From Bacteroidota bacterium (GTDB lineage: Bacteria > Bacteroidota > Bacteroidia > NS11-12g > UBA955), in contig JAURGZ010000001.1 in assembly GCA_030833525.1 (NCBI GenBank), positions 29,977-93,976 of the forward strand: a DNA stretch of 64,000 nt. The letters are read 5' to 3'. Positions 28,001-37,113 of the stretch are shown here, in pieces (the stretch's first letter is position 1; the number at the start of each line of letters is the position of its first letter). Under the pieces are notes generated by a model. It saw only the letters and a list, made by a program, of their open reading frames with translations, made no database searches and had not been told where the DNA came from. The position numbers were made by a program, and so were the translations under genes.

Positions 28001-28528
28001 AGCCGTTGTGGCATTGCCTGGGTCATCCAATCCATAGGCCTTGGCTTCTTCTTTGAAATTCAAGTTTCCCTGATTGACGAATAACAAATTCCTTTTTTTA
28101 TCTCCATTTTGCGATGGCCCAGATCGGCACACATAGATGTCCAATAAACCGTCGTTGTTGACATCGGCAAAACTCACACCTGTGCACCATTCAGAGGTGC
28201 TAACACCAGCGGCCTCTGTGATGTCTTCGAACTGCATGTTACCCTTGTTGCGATACAGTCGCGATGAACTTGAATTGCCGCTTACGAATACTTCGGGTAA
28301 GCCATCGTTGTCCAAATCACCAATGCCTACACCATTGCCGTTGTACAAATAATGGTAGGTGAACTGGTTGAGGCTATCGTTTTCGGGAACTTCATTGGTG
28401 AAATCAATCCCCGTTTCGCTGGGACTGAGCAGTTCAAAGCGACCCTCTAAAGACGGTGAACAACCTTGCATGCTCAACAGTCCCAGTGCCAGGGTACTGA
28501 GCAGGATGTGGGGTATATGTAGCTTCAT
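25037..28528 (-). CDS. FG-GAP/VCBS repeat and ASPIC/UnbV lipoprotein (CRTAC1-like)
   Basis: 1163 residues. The signal peptide ends in LLSMQGC, a lipobox. At least fourteen calcium-loop repeats of DxDxDGxxD type are readable, for example GDLDNDGLPEVFV, ADVNNDGLLDIYV, LDYDRDGDLDLYV, GDINGDGLEDIFI and IDIDNDGDLDVVV, arranged as two beta-propellers. Each propeller is followed by an ASPIC/UnbV-like segment (MELNSAHGYQSSSQPCLFIS and LSAGNGYLSSSYPGVWINPS). Such proteins are surface-exposed in Bacteroidota and often sit with SusCD pairs. Here it follows rodA by 23 bases with no promoter seen, so it is apparently the last gene of the mre operon. Ligand unknown. Confidence 0.88.
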   Translation of the reverse strand: MKLHIPHILLSTLALGLLSMQGCSPSLEGRFELLSPSETGIDFTNEVPENDSLNQFTYHYLYNGNGVGIGDLDNDGLPEVFVSGNSSSSRLYRNKGNMQFEDITEAAGVSTSEWCTGVSFADVNNDGLLDIYVCRSGPSQNGDKKRNLLFVNQGNLNFKEEAKAYGLDDPGNATTASFLDYDRDGDLDLYVANHADRFFSDVDIRFSKTFRLDDNSQQHLYRNDGGHFQDVSEEAGVKAMGYALSATVFDINADGWDDIYVCNDYHVPDYVLINNQQGGFVDENAQRFKHTSNNSMGSDQADINNDGKLDFLSVDMLADDQRRFMTMGGPKDYDYTMVGFKNGYGYQYMKNALQINHGQGAFSDEAYLFGIARTDWSWSPLFVDFDGDGYQDLHITNGYYRDVTDQDFMLFQNRKQQQEGKGVTHEELLSMLPFEKISNYAFLNQKGKGFEKVTETWGLEEPSLSTGSAYGDLDGDGDADLIICNQGSPLSVYQNNLNPKPTLVKLQFNLSKSNRMGYGTKVLIHRGNQTQIMELNSAHGYQSSSQPCLFISPVQVDSVVCFFPNGSAWSSSEIPTSGFWTVTDDKAQPREFREKQGDQWFTAADLGLEFWHREQENPDFKREPLLPHRFTRLGPGMCSGDINGDGLEDIFIANARTGVPNQAPAASFFIQDKSGRFKAQSAQSLLQGMDVDITGCLFFDADNDGDLDFYVAAGGSEYSWPSDQYAHRLYINNGRGEFSNQSERLPRVLNSGSCVISGDMDGDGDWDLFVGGRVMPGFYPQIDIRSYLLRNDQGRFTDVTSAWYPALANAGMVCTAAFADCNGDNKLDLLLAGEYTPLVLLLNKGNGFENATASWGLDQHSGWINSLLPIDIDNDGDLDVVVGNKGRNSFIQATQEEPLKVYYTDLDQNGSMDMFFGKVRQGKEYTLYQLEEMARAYPGFMNKHFTTYKDIANKDIVEIFGQENLERYQLANYFDHFVAVNEGGKFRIESLPWETQAGPLYGLASLDLNADGFEDILAIGNNASTRVQHGKDDALNGFVLWNQQESPTQWIAENGAQCGFYVPGDGRSLLVVPGTSGPIFLAGQNDNKALSFMSPKSTHRFLRAPKDAQHAWVYLKVGGKRKVNLSAGNGYLSSSYPGVWINPSVEKVEFVNAQGKTLDTVKN

Positions 28529-28551
28529 GTGGGTAATTTACAAAATGGAGG

Positions 28552-29814
28552 TTACATGCGCTTCTGATCCATGCGCAAAAACAGGAAAAGCAGCAAGGTA
28601 AAGGCCCATAAACTGCTACCTCCGGCCGAAATAAAGGGCAGAGGAATGCCTATGACCGGTACAATGCCTATGGTCATGCCGACATTGATGGCAAAGTGCA
28701 CAAAGAATATGGAGGCGGCAGAATAGCCCATGACGCGCGCTGCCGTGGTGGTTTGTCGTTCGCTCAGAAAAACCAAGCGCATCAGCAATGAGCCGTAAAT
28801 GAAAAAGAAAACCAATACCCCTAGCAGGCCCCATTCTTCTCCAATGGTGCAAAAAATAAAGTCGGTATGCTGCTCAGGAACAAATCCCATCTTGGTTTGG
28901 GTGCCTTCCATGAATCCACGGCCGCTGAATTCGCCCGCACCAATGGCGATTTTACTTTGTTCCAAATTGAACCCAACTCCCAAACGATCTTCCTTCAATT
29001 GGAGGACCAATTCAATTCGATCGCGTTGATATTGCTGAAGAATTTGGTTGTAAAACCAACCAATGGTGGCCGAGTATACCAATGAAACCACGAGAATCAT
29101 CAGGGTTAATCTCACTAGGTTCTTGTTTGATCGTGTAAAATAGATAAATAAGCTAGCCAGGCCAGCCAATATGCCATATTCGTACCAGTACGAGACCCCA
29201 AGGCTTTCCAAATAGATTTTGATGATGGCCAGAAAGCCGAGCCAAACAGCCGAGATCAAGATGAATCCAGGAAGGCCTTCCCGATAGAGCATGAAAAAGA
29301 AAGCCGTGAATACCAAGGCACTACCTGTATCGTTCTGTAGCAGAATCAGGCCCATGGGTAGCAAGAAAAGCAACAGGGCGATGGTAACGTTTTTCCACCC
29401 TTTGAAGCGCACCCCGTAGGTTCCCAAGAATTTGCTCAAAGCTAGGGCCGTGGCTACTTTGGCAAATTCAGAGGGCTGAATGCCGAAACCACCATATCCA
29501 AACCAACTTTTGGCTCCCGCTACCTCTTTGCCCAAAAACAAAACGGCAATGTTCAAGGCAATGGCCAAACCATAGAACCCGTAGGCGAAATAATCCATGA
29601 GCCTAACATTGGCATAAGCTATGAACAAGGCCAGTAGGCCAGCAGAGGCTATAAAAACCAGTTGTTTGCGAGCCACAGTAGAAAGCGACAACCATTCTTG
29701 GTCAACACCGGCCGATGCCGAATATATGTTGATGAATCCAATCAAAACCAACCCGATATACGCCAGCAGGGCGATGGGGTCCAAGCGATTCTCTATGCTT
29801 TGTTTGAAGGGCAT
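28552..29814 (-). CDS. rodA: Peptidoglycan polymerase RodA (SEDS family)
   Basis: 420 residues, about ten membrane helices. SEDS signatures include IQPSEFAKVATALALSKFL, LILLQNDTGSALVF and GIPLPFISAGGSSLWA near the C-terminus. The acidic residue in the LQNDTGSA loop corresponds to the essential Asp of RodA. It polymerises lipid II into glycan for lateral wall growth together with PBP2. Its ATG shares one base with the mrdA stop, so the pair is coupled. Linkage to mreBCD separates it from FtsW. Confidence 0.95.
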   Translation of the reverse strand: MPFKQSIENRLDPIALLAYIGLVLIGFINIYSASAGVDQEWLSLSTVARKQLVFIASAGLLALFIAYANVRLMDYFAYGFYGLAIALNIAVLFLGKEVAGAKSWFGYGGFGIQPSEFAKVATALALSKFLGTYGVRFKGWKNVTIALLLFLLPMGLILLQNDTGSALVFTAFFFMLYREGLPGFILISAVWLGFLAIIKIYLESLGVSYWYEYGILAGLASLFIYFTRSNKNLVRLTLMILVVSLVYSATIGWFYNQILQQYQRDRIELVLQLKEDRLGVGFNLEQSKIAIGAGEFSGRGFMEGTQTKMGFVPEQHTDFIFCTIGEEWGLLGVLVFFFIYGSLLMRLVFLSERQTTTAARVMGYSAASIFFVHFAINVGMTIGIVPVIGIPLPFISAGGSSLWAFTLLLFLFLRMDQKRM

Positions 29815-31661
29815 TAGGGGGTTTCCAAACGGGCGTTAAACATGTTTTCCTTCATGTAGGGTTTTTTGGTGTCGCGCTCGGGATGTAAATAGCGCTCCAT
29901 CAACAAACTGGCTATGGGAGCTGCATAGGTAGCGCCGAATCCTGCATTTTCTACGATTACGGCAATGGCAATTTGGGGGTCATCTTTGGGGGCGAAAGCA
30001 ATGAAGAGAGAGTGGTCCTTGCCATGCGGATTTTGAGCGGTACCGGTTTTGGCACATACCACTACGCTATCCAAGGCGGCACCTCGGGCCGTGCCCCCGA
30101 CTTGGGTTACCATTTCCATTCCCTGAATGACCGGGACAAAATGCCGGGGTTCAATGCCGGTATAATGAGCCGTTCTGAATCGACGGTCCCAAGCGGTATC
30201 GCTATAGCCCTCAATTTGTTTGACCAAATGGGGGGTGTAATAATAGCCCCGGTTGGCGATGATGGCAGCTAAGTTGGCCAATTGAATGGGGGTGAGCAAG
30301 ATTTCGCCCTGACCAATGCCCAATGAAATGATCATGGAACTCCTCCATCGTTCACCGTGGCGTCGATCGAGCTGCGCCACACTGGGAATGTTTCCTCCCG
30401 ATTCGCCCAACAGGTCAATTCCTGTGGGGCTTCCCAATCCAAAGCGTCTCCAATACGATTCGAGTATGGCATAGCCCTCCCTAACGTTTCCGTACTTGGG
30501 GGCATCGATGATGTCTCGAAACAATTGGCAGTAATAGGCGTTGCAGCTGATTTGGATGGATTGAGCCAAGGCCAAAGGGCTTGGATGCGGGTGGCATCCT
30601 ACCGTAATGGAGCCCATGTGATACCCTCCGGCACAAGAATGCCGAGTCTCGGGAGTTAAAATACCCTCTTGCAGTCCTATCAGGGCCAATATGGGTTTTA
30701 CCGTACTGCCTGGAGGATAAACCCCTTTTACAGCCCGGTTGTACAAGGGCTTTTTGGGGTCAATCAACAGCTTGCGAAATTCTTCGGTGCGCTGTTGACC
30801 CACTAGCAAATTCGGGTTGTAGTGTGGGCTGTTGTAAAAGGCCAGTACTTCGCCCGTTTTGGGTTCGATGGCTACAATGCTTCCTCTTTTTCCGGCCATC
30901 AAGGAGTCGGCGAGCAGCTGCAGAGCCATGTCCAGGCTGAGCTGCACATCAGGGCCGGCTATGGCGGGTTTGTTGAATGATTCATTCTTAACCGTGCCTT
31001 GCTCCACATAGGTTCGGTCTTGCCAAACCGTTTTGACTCCCTTGATGCCTCGAATTTGGTTTTCGTAGTATTTCTCAATGCCCGTAATGCCCACCAAATC
31101 ACCGGGTTGGTAGTAAGGGTCAGATTCGAGCATCTCTTCTGAAACCTCGCCCAAATAGCCAAAAGCATGGGCGCTACCGTTGAAGTTGTATAAGCGGTCG
31201 GTTTTCGGCTCTACGTAATAGGCCTTGAGTCGATAGAGGTTTTCTCGAATGATGGCATATTGTTCTGGACTGAGGTTGGAGAAAAAAACAGCCGATCGAT
31301 CATAGGAATTGTTGCGTTGTCTCTTCTTGGAATTGATCCAAGCCAACAAAGTGCGCTGAGCAAAATCAGCTGAATCCAATCCCAAAATTTGGCATATCAG
31401 CACAGAATCGGCACTTCCCATTTTTTTGGGGAAAACCTTGAGGTCGTATGCGGGGGTGTTGCGCACCAATATGCGGCCGTTTCGGTCAAATAAAACCGAT
31501 CGGCCCGGGTACAGGGTCACCTTGTTGAGGGCATTGTTGATGGCCATTTGCTCATAGGGCGTAGTTCCCAGTTGCAAACCCGCAATGCGCATCGCATACA
31601 GCAACAAAATGGCCGCGAAAGTCAAAATGTAAACCCAACGACGGTTGCTGTTCTGGTCCAT
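29814..31661 (-). CDS. mrdA: Penicillin-binding protein 2 (elongasome transpeptidase)
   Basis: 615 residues. One N-terminal membrane anchor (WVYILTFAAILLLYAMRI), the PBP dimerisation domain, then the transpeptidase domain with the catalytic Ser-x-x-Lys in YPPGSTVKP (about residue 319), the SxN motif in QISCNAYY and KTG in CAKTGTAQNPHG. It cross-links new peptidoglycan and activates RodA. Located 2 bases after mreD and overlapping rodA by one base. All catalytic motifs are intact. Confidence 0.96.
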   Translation of the reverse strand: MDQNSNRRWVYILTFAAILLLYAMRIAGLQLGTTPYEQMAINNALNKVTLYPGRSVLFDRNGRILVRNTPAYDLKVFPKKMGSADSVLICQILGLDSADFAQRTLLAWINSKKRQRNNSYDRSAVFFSNLSPEQYAIIRENLYRLKAYYVEPKTDRLYNFNGSAHAFGYLGEVSEEMLESDPYYQPGDLVGITGIEKYYENQIRGIKGVKTVWQDRTYVEQGTVKNESFNKPAIAGPDVQLSLDMALQLLADSLMAGKRGSIVAIEPKTGEVLAFYNSPHYNPNLLVGQQRTEEFRKLLIDPKKPLYNRAVKGVYPPGSTVKPILALIGLQEGILTPETRHSCAGGYHMGSITVGCHPHPSPLALAQSIQISCNAYYCQLFRDIIDAPKYGNVREGYAILESYWRRFGLGSPTGIDLLGESGGNIPSVAQLDRRHGERWRSSMIISLGIGQGEILLTPIQLANLAAIIANRGYYYTPHLVKQIEGYSDTAWDRRFRTAHYTGIEPRHFVPVIQGMEMVTQVGGTARGAALDSVVVCAKTGTAQNPHGKDHSLFIAFAPKDDPQIAIAVIVENAGFGATYAAPIASLLMERYLHPERDTKKPYMKENMFNARLETP

Positions 31662-31663
31662 GG

Positions 31664-32173
31664 TTATTTCGTTGAGAATGAGGCGCGCAGCAACAGGAAT
31701 AGCCCTATGGTTCCAGCGGTGCTAATCAGGGATGTAAGCAAGATCGATCCCCAAGCAGAAGCTTTGAAGTAGTCCAAGGAGAAGAATACGACATGGTGAA
31801 CGAAGGTCAAACTGCCTACGTAGCTCAAATAGCTGGGCCAACCTTTGGATTGGGGGGTCAAATATGCATCACCTTGCAGGAGCAGGCTATCGGTATCCAG
31901 TGCTTTTCGGTCGTAGAGGTCTTTGGCAAAAGCCAAGGAAACGCAAGCCCCGGTGTGCATGCCAAAACTGCCGCTGAGCAGGTCGATTAAAAAACCGAAA
32001 ACGAAGGCTGAGGCCAAAACAATGAAGCGATTGGACTGAACATTCAAGACAAAAAATAGATAGACATAGGGAAGGGGCTTGAGCCAAACACCCATGTTGA
32101 TTTCCTGGATTAGGTAGGCTTGCAAGAATGCCAGTAAAATCGCCGCTATGCTATACTTCAGTGCTTCAATCAT
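31664..32173 (-). CDS. mreD: Rod shape-determining protein MreD
   Basis: 169 residues with about five membrane helices, ending at a basic tail. Low sequence conservation is normal for MreD; the identification rests on size, topology (IQEINMGVWLKPLPYVYLFFVL, FGFLIDLLSGSFGMHTG) and position between mreC and mrdA. It overlaps mreC by 8 bases. It links the cytoplasmic MreB filament to the periplasmic wall machinery. Confidence 0.9.
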   Translation of the reverse strand: MIEALKYSIAAILLAFLQAYLIQEINMGVWLKPLPYVYLFFVLNVQSNRFIVLASAFVFGFLIDLLSGSFGMHTGACVSLAFAKDLYDRKALDTDSLLLQGDAYLTPQSKGWPSYLSYVGSLTFVHHVVFFSLDYFKASAWGSILLTSLISTAGTIGLFLLLRASFSTK

Positions 32174-33020
32174 GATTTTGCATTTCTTGGTGGGCTTGCA
32201 TCAGTTGAGTCTCTTCTTTTTCCATGAGGTTTTCCACTATGCTGACATAGCGCAATCGCTCAAAGTCCACTCCAAGTGCGACGTCCAATTCTACGTAAGT
32301 GTTGTCTGCCGATTCGCGAATCTGAGAAACCCGACCAATGGGCAGTCCAGGCGGGAACAAGGTGCTGTAGTAGCTGGTTTGAACGTGCATGCCTTTGCGA
32401 ATGCGTTCGGCTTTGTTGACTTCCATGACCCGCACTCGGCTTGGGTCGCCGCCCGGCCAAGCCAGTACGCCTTGCTGCAATTGAACTTCTTTGAAATAGG
32501 GTGTTAATTCAAACTTGGAGTTCAATACACTCATTACCAAGCTGTAATGCGCGCTTGTTTCGATCACAATGCCTACGATGCCATTGGGGGCAATGACACC
32601 CATATTGGGCCTGATTCCATCGTTTTGACCCTTGTCAATGATCAAAATGTTGTTGCGCAGGCGGGTGTTGCTACGTATGACTTTGGCCTGTCTGTATCGG
32701 TAATTCAGGGCCTTGTGATGTGCGCTGTCGTAGTGCGATTGGAGAAAGGTGCTATCGGGAGAGGCGCCGAACTGCTCCAATAGGTTGCGCAGACGCAAAT
32801 TTTCCCGGGCCAATTGTTCGTTTTCAGCCCGCAGCCCGAAATAGTAATCTGAGTTGGATTTCCATTCATCCATCTGCCGGTAAAGGCCCAAGCTGGATTG
32901 AACGTAAAAACTGTGTTGATAGAGGTGAAACCGCATGACCTGATTGACCGAGAACCCCAGAAGGAGTATGGTCAAAAGCAAGTAGGATTGCTTCCGTATC
33001 CAACGGAATAGGATCCTCAT
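32166..33020 (-). CDS. mreC: Rod shape-determining protein MreC
   Basis: 284 residues. A short basic N-terminus and one membrane helix (YLLLTILLLGFSVNQVM) lead to a coiled coil (FGLRAENEQLARENLRLRNLLEQ) and the double beta-barrel domain with NGIVGIVIETSAHYSLVMSVL and GLPIGRVSQIRES. It scaffolds PBP2 in the periplasm. Starts 10 bases after mreB; its stop overlaps the mreD start by 8 bases. Confidence 0.95.
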   Translation of the reverse strand: MRILFRWIRKQSYLLLTILLLGFSVNQVMRFHLYQHSFYVQSSLGLYRQMDEWKSNSDYYFGLRAENEQLARENLRLRNLLEQFGASPDSTFLQSHYDSAHHKALNYRYRQAKVIRSNTRLRNNILIIDKGQNDGIRPNMGVIAPNGIVGIVIETSAHYSLVMSVLNSKFELTPYFKEVQLQQGVLAWPGGDPSRVRVMEVNKAERIRKGMHVQTSYYSTLFPPGLPIGRVSQIRESADNTYVELDVALGVDFERLRYVSIVENLMEKEETQLMQAHQEMQNHD

Positions 33021-33030
33021 GGTCGATGGA

Positions 33031-34056
33031 TTAAGCGGTCATCAAAAACTTGAAACGCCCAATGTTCTTGAGTGCGGTTCCAGTGCCCCGAACAACGGCC
33101 CTCAAGGGGTCTTCGGCGATGTTTACCTTCAACTTGGTTTTCGCTGAAACACGTTTATCCAAGCCGCGCAAAAGCGCTCCACCACCTGTGAGCCATATTC
33201 CATTGGTGAGAATGTCGGCGCTCAATTCGGGGGGGGATTGCTCCAAGGCGCGAAGAATGGCTTCTTCGACTTTCATGATGCTTTTGTCTAGCGAACGTGC
33301 AATCTCGCTGTAACTGACCATGATTTGCTTGGGAATACCCGTCATGAGGTCGCGACCGTATACGGCGTAATCATCTGGCGGATTTTCCAATTCCTGCAAA
33401 GCAGACCCAATGTGGATTTTGATTTTTTCAGCTGTGCGCTCTCCAATGAGCAAGTTGTGCTCCCGGCGCATGTATTCCAAAATGTCCAAGTTGAATTCAT
33501 CTCCTGCCACTCGAATGCTCTCATCACAGACGATTCCACCCAAAGCGATAATTGCAATCTCAGTGGTTCCGCCCCCGATATCAATGATCATATTGCCTTG
33601 TGGCTGAGTTACATCAATGCCAATACCAACCGCCGCTGCCATGGGTTCGTGAATGAGATACACCTCTTTGGCGCCGCTGCGTTCTGCACTGTCCTTAACC
33701 GCTCTTTTTTCCACTTCGGTAATGCCAGAAGGAATGCAAATGACCATTTTGAGTTGAGGGCTGATCCAATTTTGCTTTTGGTTCATCATTTTGATCATGC
33801 CTCGAATCATATGCTCGGCAGCTTGGAAATCTGCTATGACACCGTCTTTGAGAGGGCGAACCGTGCGAATGCCTTCGTTCTCTTTACCGTACATCTGCAT
33901 GGCCTCTGAACCAATGGCTATCACATTGCCAGTATTTCGTTCCAGTGCAATGATAGACGGTTCGTCTACCACTACTTTATCCTTGTAAATGATCAAGGTA
34001 TTGGCAGTGCCCAAATCGATGGCAAGTTCTTGCGTTAAAAAGCTGAAAAGACCCAT
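33031..34056 (-). CDS. mreB: Actin-like cell shape protein MreB
   Basis: 341 residues from the ATG at 34056, because MGLFSFLTQELAIDLGTANTL matches the normal N-terminus; the track's start adds 12 unlikely residues. Actin-fold motifs are IDLGTANTLIIY (phosphate 1), MIIDIGGGTTEIAI (phosphate 2) and GIWLTGGGALLRGLD (adenosine). VCIPSGITEVEKRAV is conserved in MreB. It assembles into membrane-bound filaments that steer the elongasome. First gene of the mreBCD-mrdA-rodA operon, which implies a rod-shaped cell. Confidence 0.97.
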   Translation of the reverse strand: MGLFSFLTQELAIDLGTANTLIIYKDKVVVDEPSIIALERNTGNVIAIGSEAMQMYGKENEGIRTVRPLKDGVIADFQAAEHMIRGMIKMMNQKQNWISPQLKMVICIPSGITEVEKRAVKDSAERSGAKEVYLIHEPMAAAVGIGIDVTQPQGNMIIDIGGGTTEIAIIALGGIVCDESIRVAGDEFNLDILEYMRREHNLLIGERTAEKIKIHIGSALQELENPPDDYAVYGRDLMTGIPKQIMVSYSEIARSLDKSIMKVEEAILRALEQSPPELSADILTNGIWLTGGGALLRGLDKRVSAKTKLKVNIAEDPLRAVVRGTGTALKNIGRFKFLMTA

Positions 34057-34081
34057 GTAAGTAATGCAGATGTATTGACTG

Positions 34082-34089
34082 CAAAATAA
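34082..34089 (-). promoter_or_regulatory. Probable -7 box of the mre operon
   Basis: TTATTTTG on the minus strand, one mismatch from TAnnTTTG, 25 bases before the mreB ATG. No convincing -33. Confidence 0.4.
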
Positions 34090-34133
34090 CACAAACCAAG
34101 CGTTACACGGAAGGGGAATTTTATAATTTTAAA

Positions 34134-37109
34134 TCATTGCCAATCAATGATTTTGCCCATAGAAAGCTGCCACAACGGAGGCAAGAGTTTTCGTTCGAGG
34201 TATCCCCAGCCTTTTTCGAGTCTCCAATCCAGTCCCAGTACACGGGCTTGAAGGCCCATGCCAAAGGAAGCCAAGTAGGGATTTCGCTGTGAGCTCACAC
34301 TTAATAAATAGTTGGGGGTTTGCCAGTAAACGGTATTGAAAGGATTGCCCTCTGTGCGCGGTGTCGCACCAAAAAATGCCGTGCCGAGATCGTTGAAAAC
34401 ATACAGCAACAAGCTTTTGGAAAACCCAGATCGCAACAAGCCTTTCTGCCAGTATTGCAGCACGGGTGAAGATAGGCTTTGATGAAAAACAGCATAGCTT
34501 GAACCCAGTCTAGCACCGCTTTGAAATCCCCTCAGTCCAGGCCCCATCTCTTGCCATTGAGATCGATTGGAGAAAACGCTGCTAGGATATGGCTGCCAGG
34601 CCTCTTGGCTGACCCAACCAGCACTGCCGCCTACCCATTGAATGCTCGCTCCTGATCCTGGCGCATACCGCATTTGCCATTGACCATCCCAGCGAAGGTG
34701 GGTTCCAAACTTATGGTTTGCCTGAAAATCGAATTTGGCAAAACTCATGGCCCGGTTACCGGGGGAATAGGTCGGGTGAATGCTCGCCTGAAAATGAGAC
34801 TTGTCCAGGCTTCGAAACAGAGGCAAGTCGCTGCAGATTCGGTTCCAGGTAAAACCCATGCCATATTGGATCTGGCGATTGGGGTTTTGTTTTAAGGTGG
34901 CATCTTGGGTGAACAAACTAGCCCATTGGTGTTGTTGAAATTGCCCAGAAACAGCAAACTGACTTCGGGAATTTCGCGATTGTTTCAGGTAAACCTCCAG
35001 ACCCGAGGCTTGCAATTGATACCCCTGTTCTTTCCATTCGAATCGGCGTCGTTCATAGTTCAAGTGATGGCCCCATTGAAGATTCTTGAGCGCATCGAAT
35101 TCTTGATTCAATTCAAAAGCGTTTCGGCGAAAATCGGGGCTTATCATTCCTTTGAAGTAAATGCGATGCCGCAGGTCACTGGATGCAATTTGAGCATAAC
35201 ATTGGGGAGTGAATGTCGCATTGTACAGGGACTGGAAAAACACTTGGCTGGGCATTCCCAAAGGACTTCGAACGTTTGAAAAAGCCAAAGCTGCGTGTTT
35301 GAGGTAATACCAGCGCCGGGCTTCATTGATGGAGAAATTGGTCCAGTCAGGCCCGGCTGACTTTCGCTTGGACGCACACGATTTTGGCTTAGGGTAAGTA
35401 CCCAAAAATCGAATTTGCGGACTCGGAGATTGGTTTTCGAGGCTGTCTGAATCCCAAGGATTAGCAAGGCCCATGGAGCTCTTAGGGCTCCAATCGGACA
35501 ATTGGGTAGGTCCTGTTAATATCGAATACAGCCGAATGCGAGCATGGCCATCTTTGAAGTCTGAAACAAATCGAAAGTCAGGATGCCCCGTATTTCCCAG
35601 CATGGCAAAATCGCCATCCAGAGGCTGTTCTCCCAGTGGAATCCAATGGTTTGCACTGTCGCGCACATACAGCCAATGCAGGGAATTGTCTTGCTCGATC
35701 ATTACCGACCAAAACCCAGGACGTTCGCTCACGGCCCATTTCGCTTGGCTACCCAAGCCATTTTCCTGACTCCAAATGCGGTTATCATACCACAATTGGG
35801 CTTGATGAGTGGCACTGTCTTGGCAACGCAAAAGGGCAAGATCTGAATAAGGATCTGGGCTTATATTCTTGATTTCGTTAATTTGATTGTTTAAATGCGA
35901 TGGTATTTTTTTGCCATATGGGCTCGCTTGTTGAAAGGCGCCAAGCTGCTCTACGATGATCAGTTCTTGATGGACGGTGAGTATTTGAACCGGGTGGCCT
36001 TCAAATTCCCATAGCTCCCGTTGTTCCAGCTCCCCGTACCAATTCCAGCGAGACCAGACCCATTTGCCATCTTCCCTCCAAAGGCTCTCCCAAAACAAGT
36101 GATTGCGCCAGATGAGTGGTCGGTCAAAGCTCAAATCAAAACAAAGGGAAATCTTGTCTCGGGTTCTGAACCACTTGCGATTGCTCGATTCATCCACGTA
36201 ACCCAAACACGTTTTTCCCGGCCATTGAAACTCTGCCACAGCCTTGTTCAAACTGGGGCTTAGGCACAATTGAGCAATGGGGTGATTCATCCAGGGTTTC
36301 CCCCAGTCGAAATCGCTTTGAAACAAACTGGACGATGAACTTGAGCTTGATTCTGTGGGCAATTGTTGCTCTAGCCAGGGATGAAAATTCGTCCCCAAGT
36401 GGTATTGAAAACTCTGGTCTACGCTTCCTGTATACTTGATGACGAACCACAGAGAGGACAGCGTGCCTCGCCCCAATTGTTCTGCTAGACGGTTCCATAC
36501 AAACTGCCCAAAAATGTCTTGGGCATAGCCGGGAATGTGATTGATGTCAGAAAAGGACCGATGTTGCACCTGCAAGTTCCATTCGTATTGATCTCGAATG
36601 GTCCAACCTAAGGCGAAATGCCGGCAATAGCCATATAACAACCAGGCGGGCAATCGATTGAGTTTGGCTTGGTCGAAGCGTTGTTTGACCGTAATGCCGA
36701 ATAAATATTCCCTCAACAGAGAGAACGCAATGCCCCAGCGAATTTGCTGCTCAAATTGTGCGGGGGTAGCGTGCAGGTATATGGGAAACAGGCCATCGTT
36801 CGCGTCTTCGATGTTTTGCCCGTTCTGATGCATGTAGGCTGAATGGGTTTGAAGGGCAGACTCGTATTCTTCCAAGTTTGAAAAGGCTTGGAAGTACAGA
36901 GAACCACTGCTTTTATAGCCCAATTCGTTTTCGGCTTCTTCCAATCCTTTGTGAAATACCTGCATCCATTCCAGGGAGCGTTGCTCAAAAAGAGCAAGTG
37001 ACGTTGTGTCGAGTGTTACGCTGAGTTTTTTCCAATTCCATTCGCGCAAGTTTTGTGCGGCAAGGGAAGAGCAAGCCAGGGTCCAAATCAAAGCCAGAAC
37101 AACGCGCAC
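34134..37109 (-). CDS. Large secreted protein, divergent peptidase-MA/TolB-propeller/barrel type
   Basis: 991 residues from a GTG at 37109. I prefer this start because MRVVLALIWTLACSSLAAQN is then a clean signal peptide and TATCTTTG lies 4 bases upstream; the track's start overlaps the divergent gene. The N-terminal part (NWKKLSVTLDTTSLALFEQ ..., LREYLFGITVKQRF, LPAWLLYGYCRHFALGW) follows the pattern of Bacteroidota TolB-like proteins with a Peptidase_MA-like domain, though no HExxH is present. The middle has propeller-like repeats, and the C-terminal 300 residues are aromatic-rich alternating strands as in an outer-membrane barrel. Function is unknown; the family assignment is by architecture only. 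Confidence 0.6.
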   Translation of the reverse strand: MRVVLALIWTLACSSLAAQNLREWNWKKLSVTLDTTSLALFEQRSLEWMQVFHKGLEEAENELGYKSSGSLYFQAFSNLEEYESALQTHSAYMHQNGQNIEDANDGLFPIYLHATPAQFEQQIRWGIAFSLLREYLFGITVKQRFDQAKLNRLPAWLLYGYCRHFALGWTIRDQYEWNLQVQHRSFSDINHIPGYAQDIFGQFVWNRLAEQLGRGTLSSLWFVIKYTGSVDQSFQYHLGTNFHPWLEQQLPTESSSSSSSSLFQSDFDWGKPWMNHPIAQLCLSPSLNKAVAEFQWPGKTCLGYVDESSNRKWFRTRDKISLCFDLSFDRPLIWRNHLFWESLWREDGKWVWSRWNWYGELEQRELWEFEGHPVQILTVHQELIIVEQLGAFQQASPYGKKIPSHLNNQINEIKNISPDPYSDLALLRCQDSATHQAQLWYDNRIWSQENGLGSQAKWAVSERPGFWSVMIEQDNSLHWLYVRDSANHWIPLGEQPLDGDFAMLGNTGHPDFRFVSDFKDGHARIRLYSILTGPTQLSDWSPKSSMGLANPWDSDSLENQSPSPQIRFLGTYPKPKSCASKRKSAGPDWTNFSINEARRWYYLKHAALAFSNVRSPLGMPSQVFFQSLYNATFTPQCYAQIASSDLRHRIYFKGMISPDFRRNAFELNQEFDALKNLQWGHHLNYERRRFEWKEQGYQLQASGLEVYLKQSRNSRSQFAVSGQFQQHQWASLFTQDATLKQNPNRQIQYGMGFTWNRICSDLPLFRSLDKSHFQASIHPTYSPGNRAMSFAKFDFQANHKFGTHLRWDGQWQMRYAPGSGASIQWVGGSAGWVSQEAWQPYPSSVFSNRSQWQEMGPGLRGFQSGARLGSSYAVFHQSLSSPVLQYWQKGLLRSGFSKSLLLYVFNDLGTAFFGATPRTEGNPFNTVYWQTPNYLLSVSSQRNPYLASFGMGLQARVLGLDWRLEKGWGYLERKLLPPLWQLSMGKIIDWQ

Positions 37110-37113
37110 ATTC

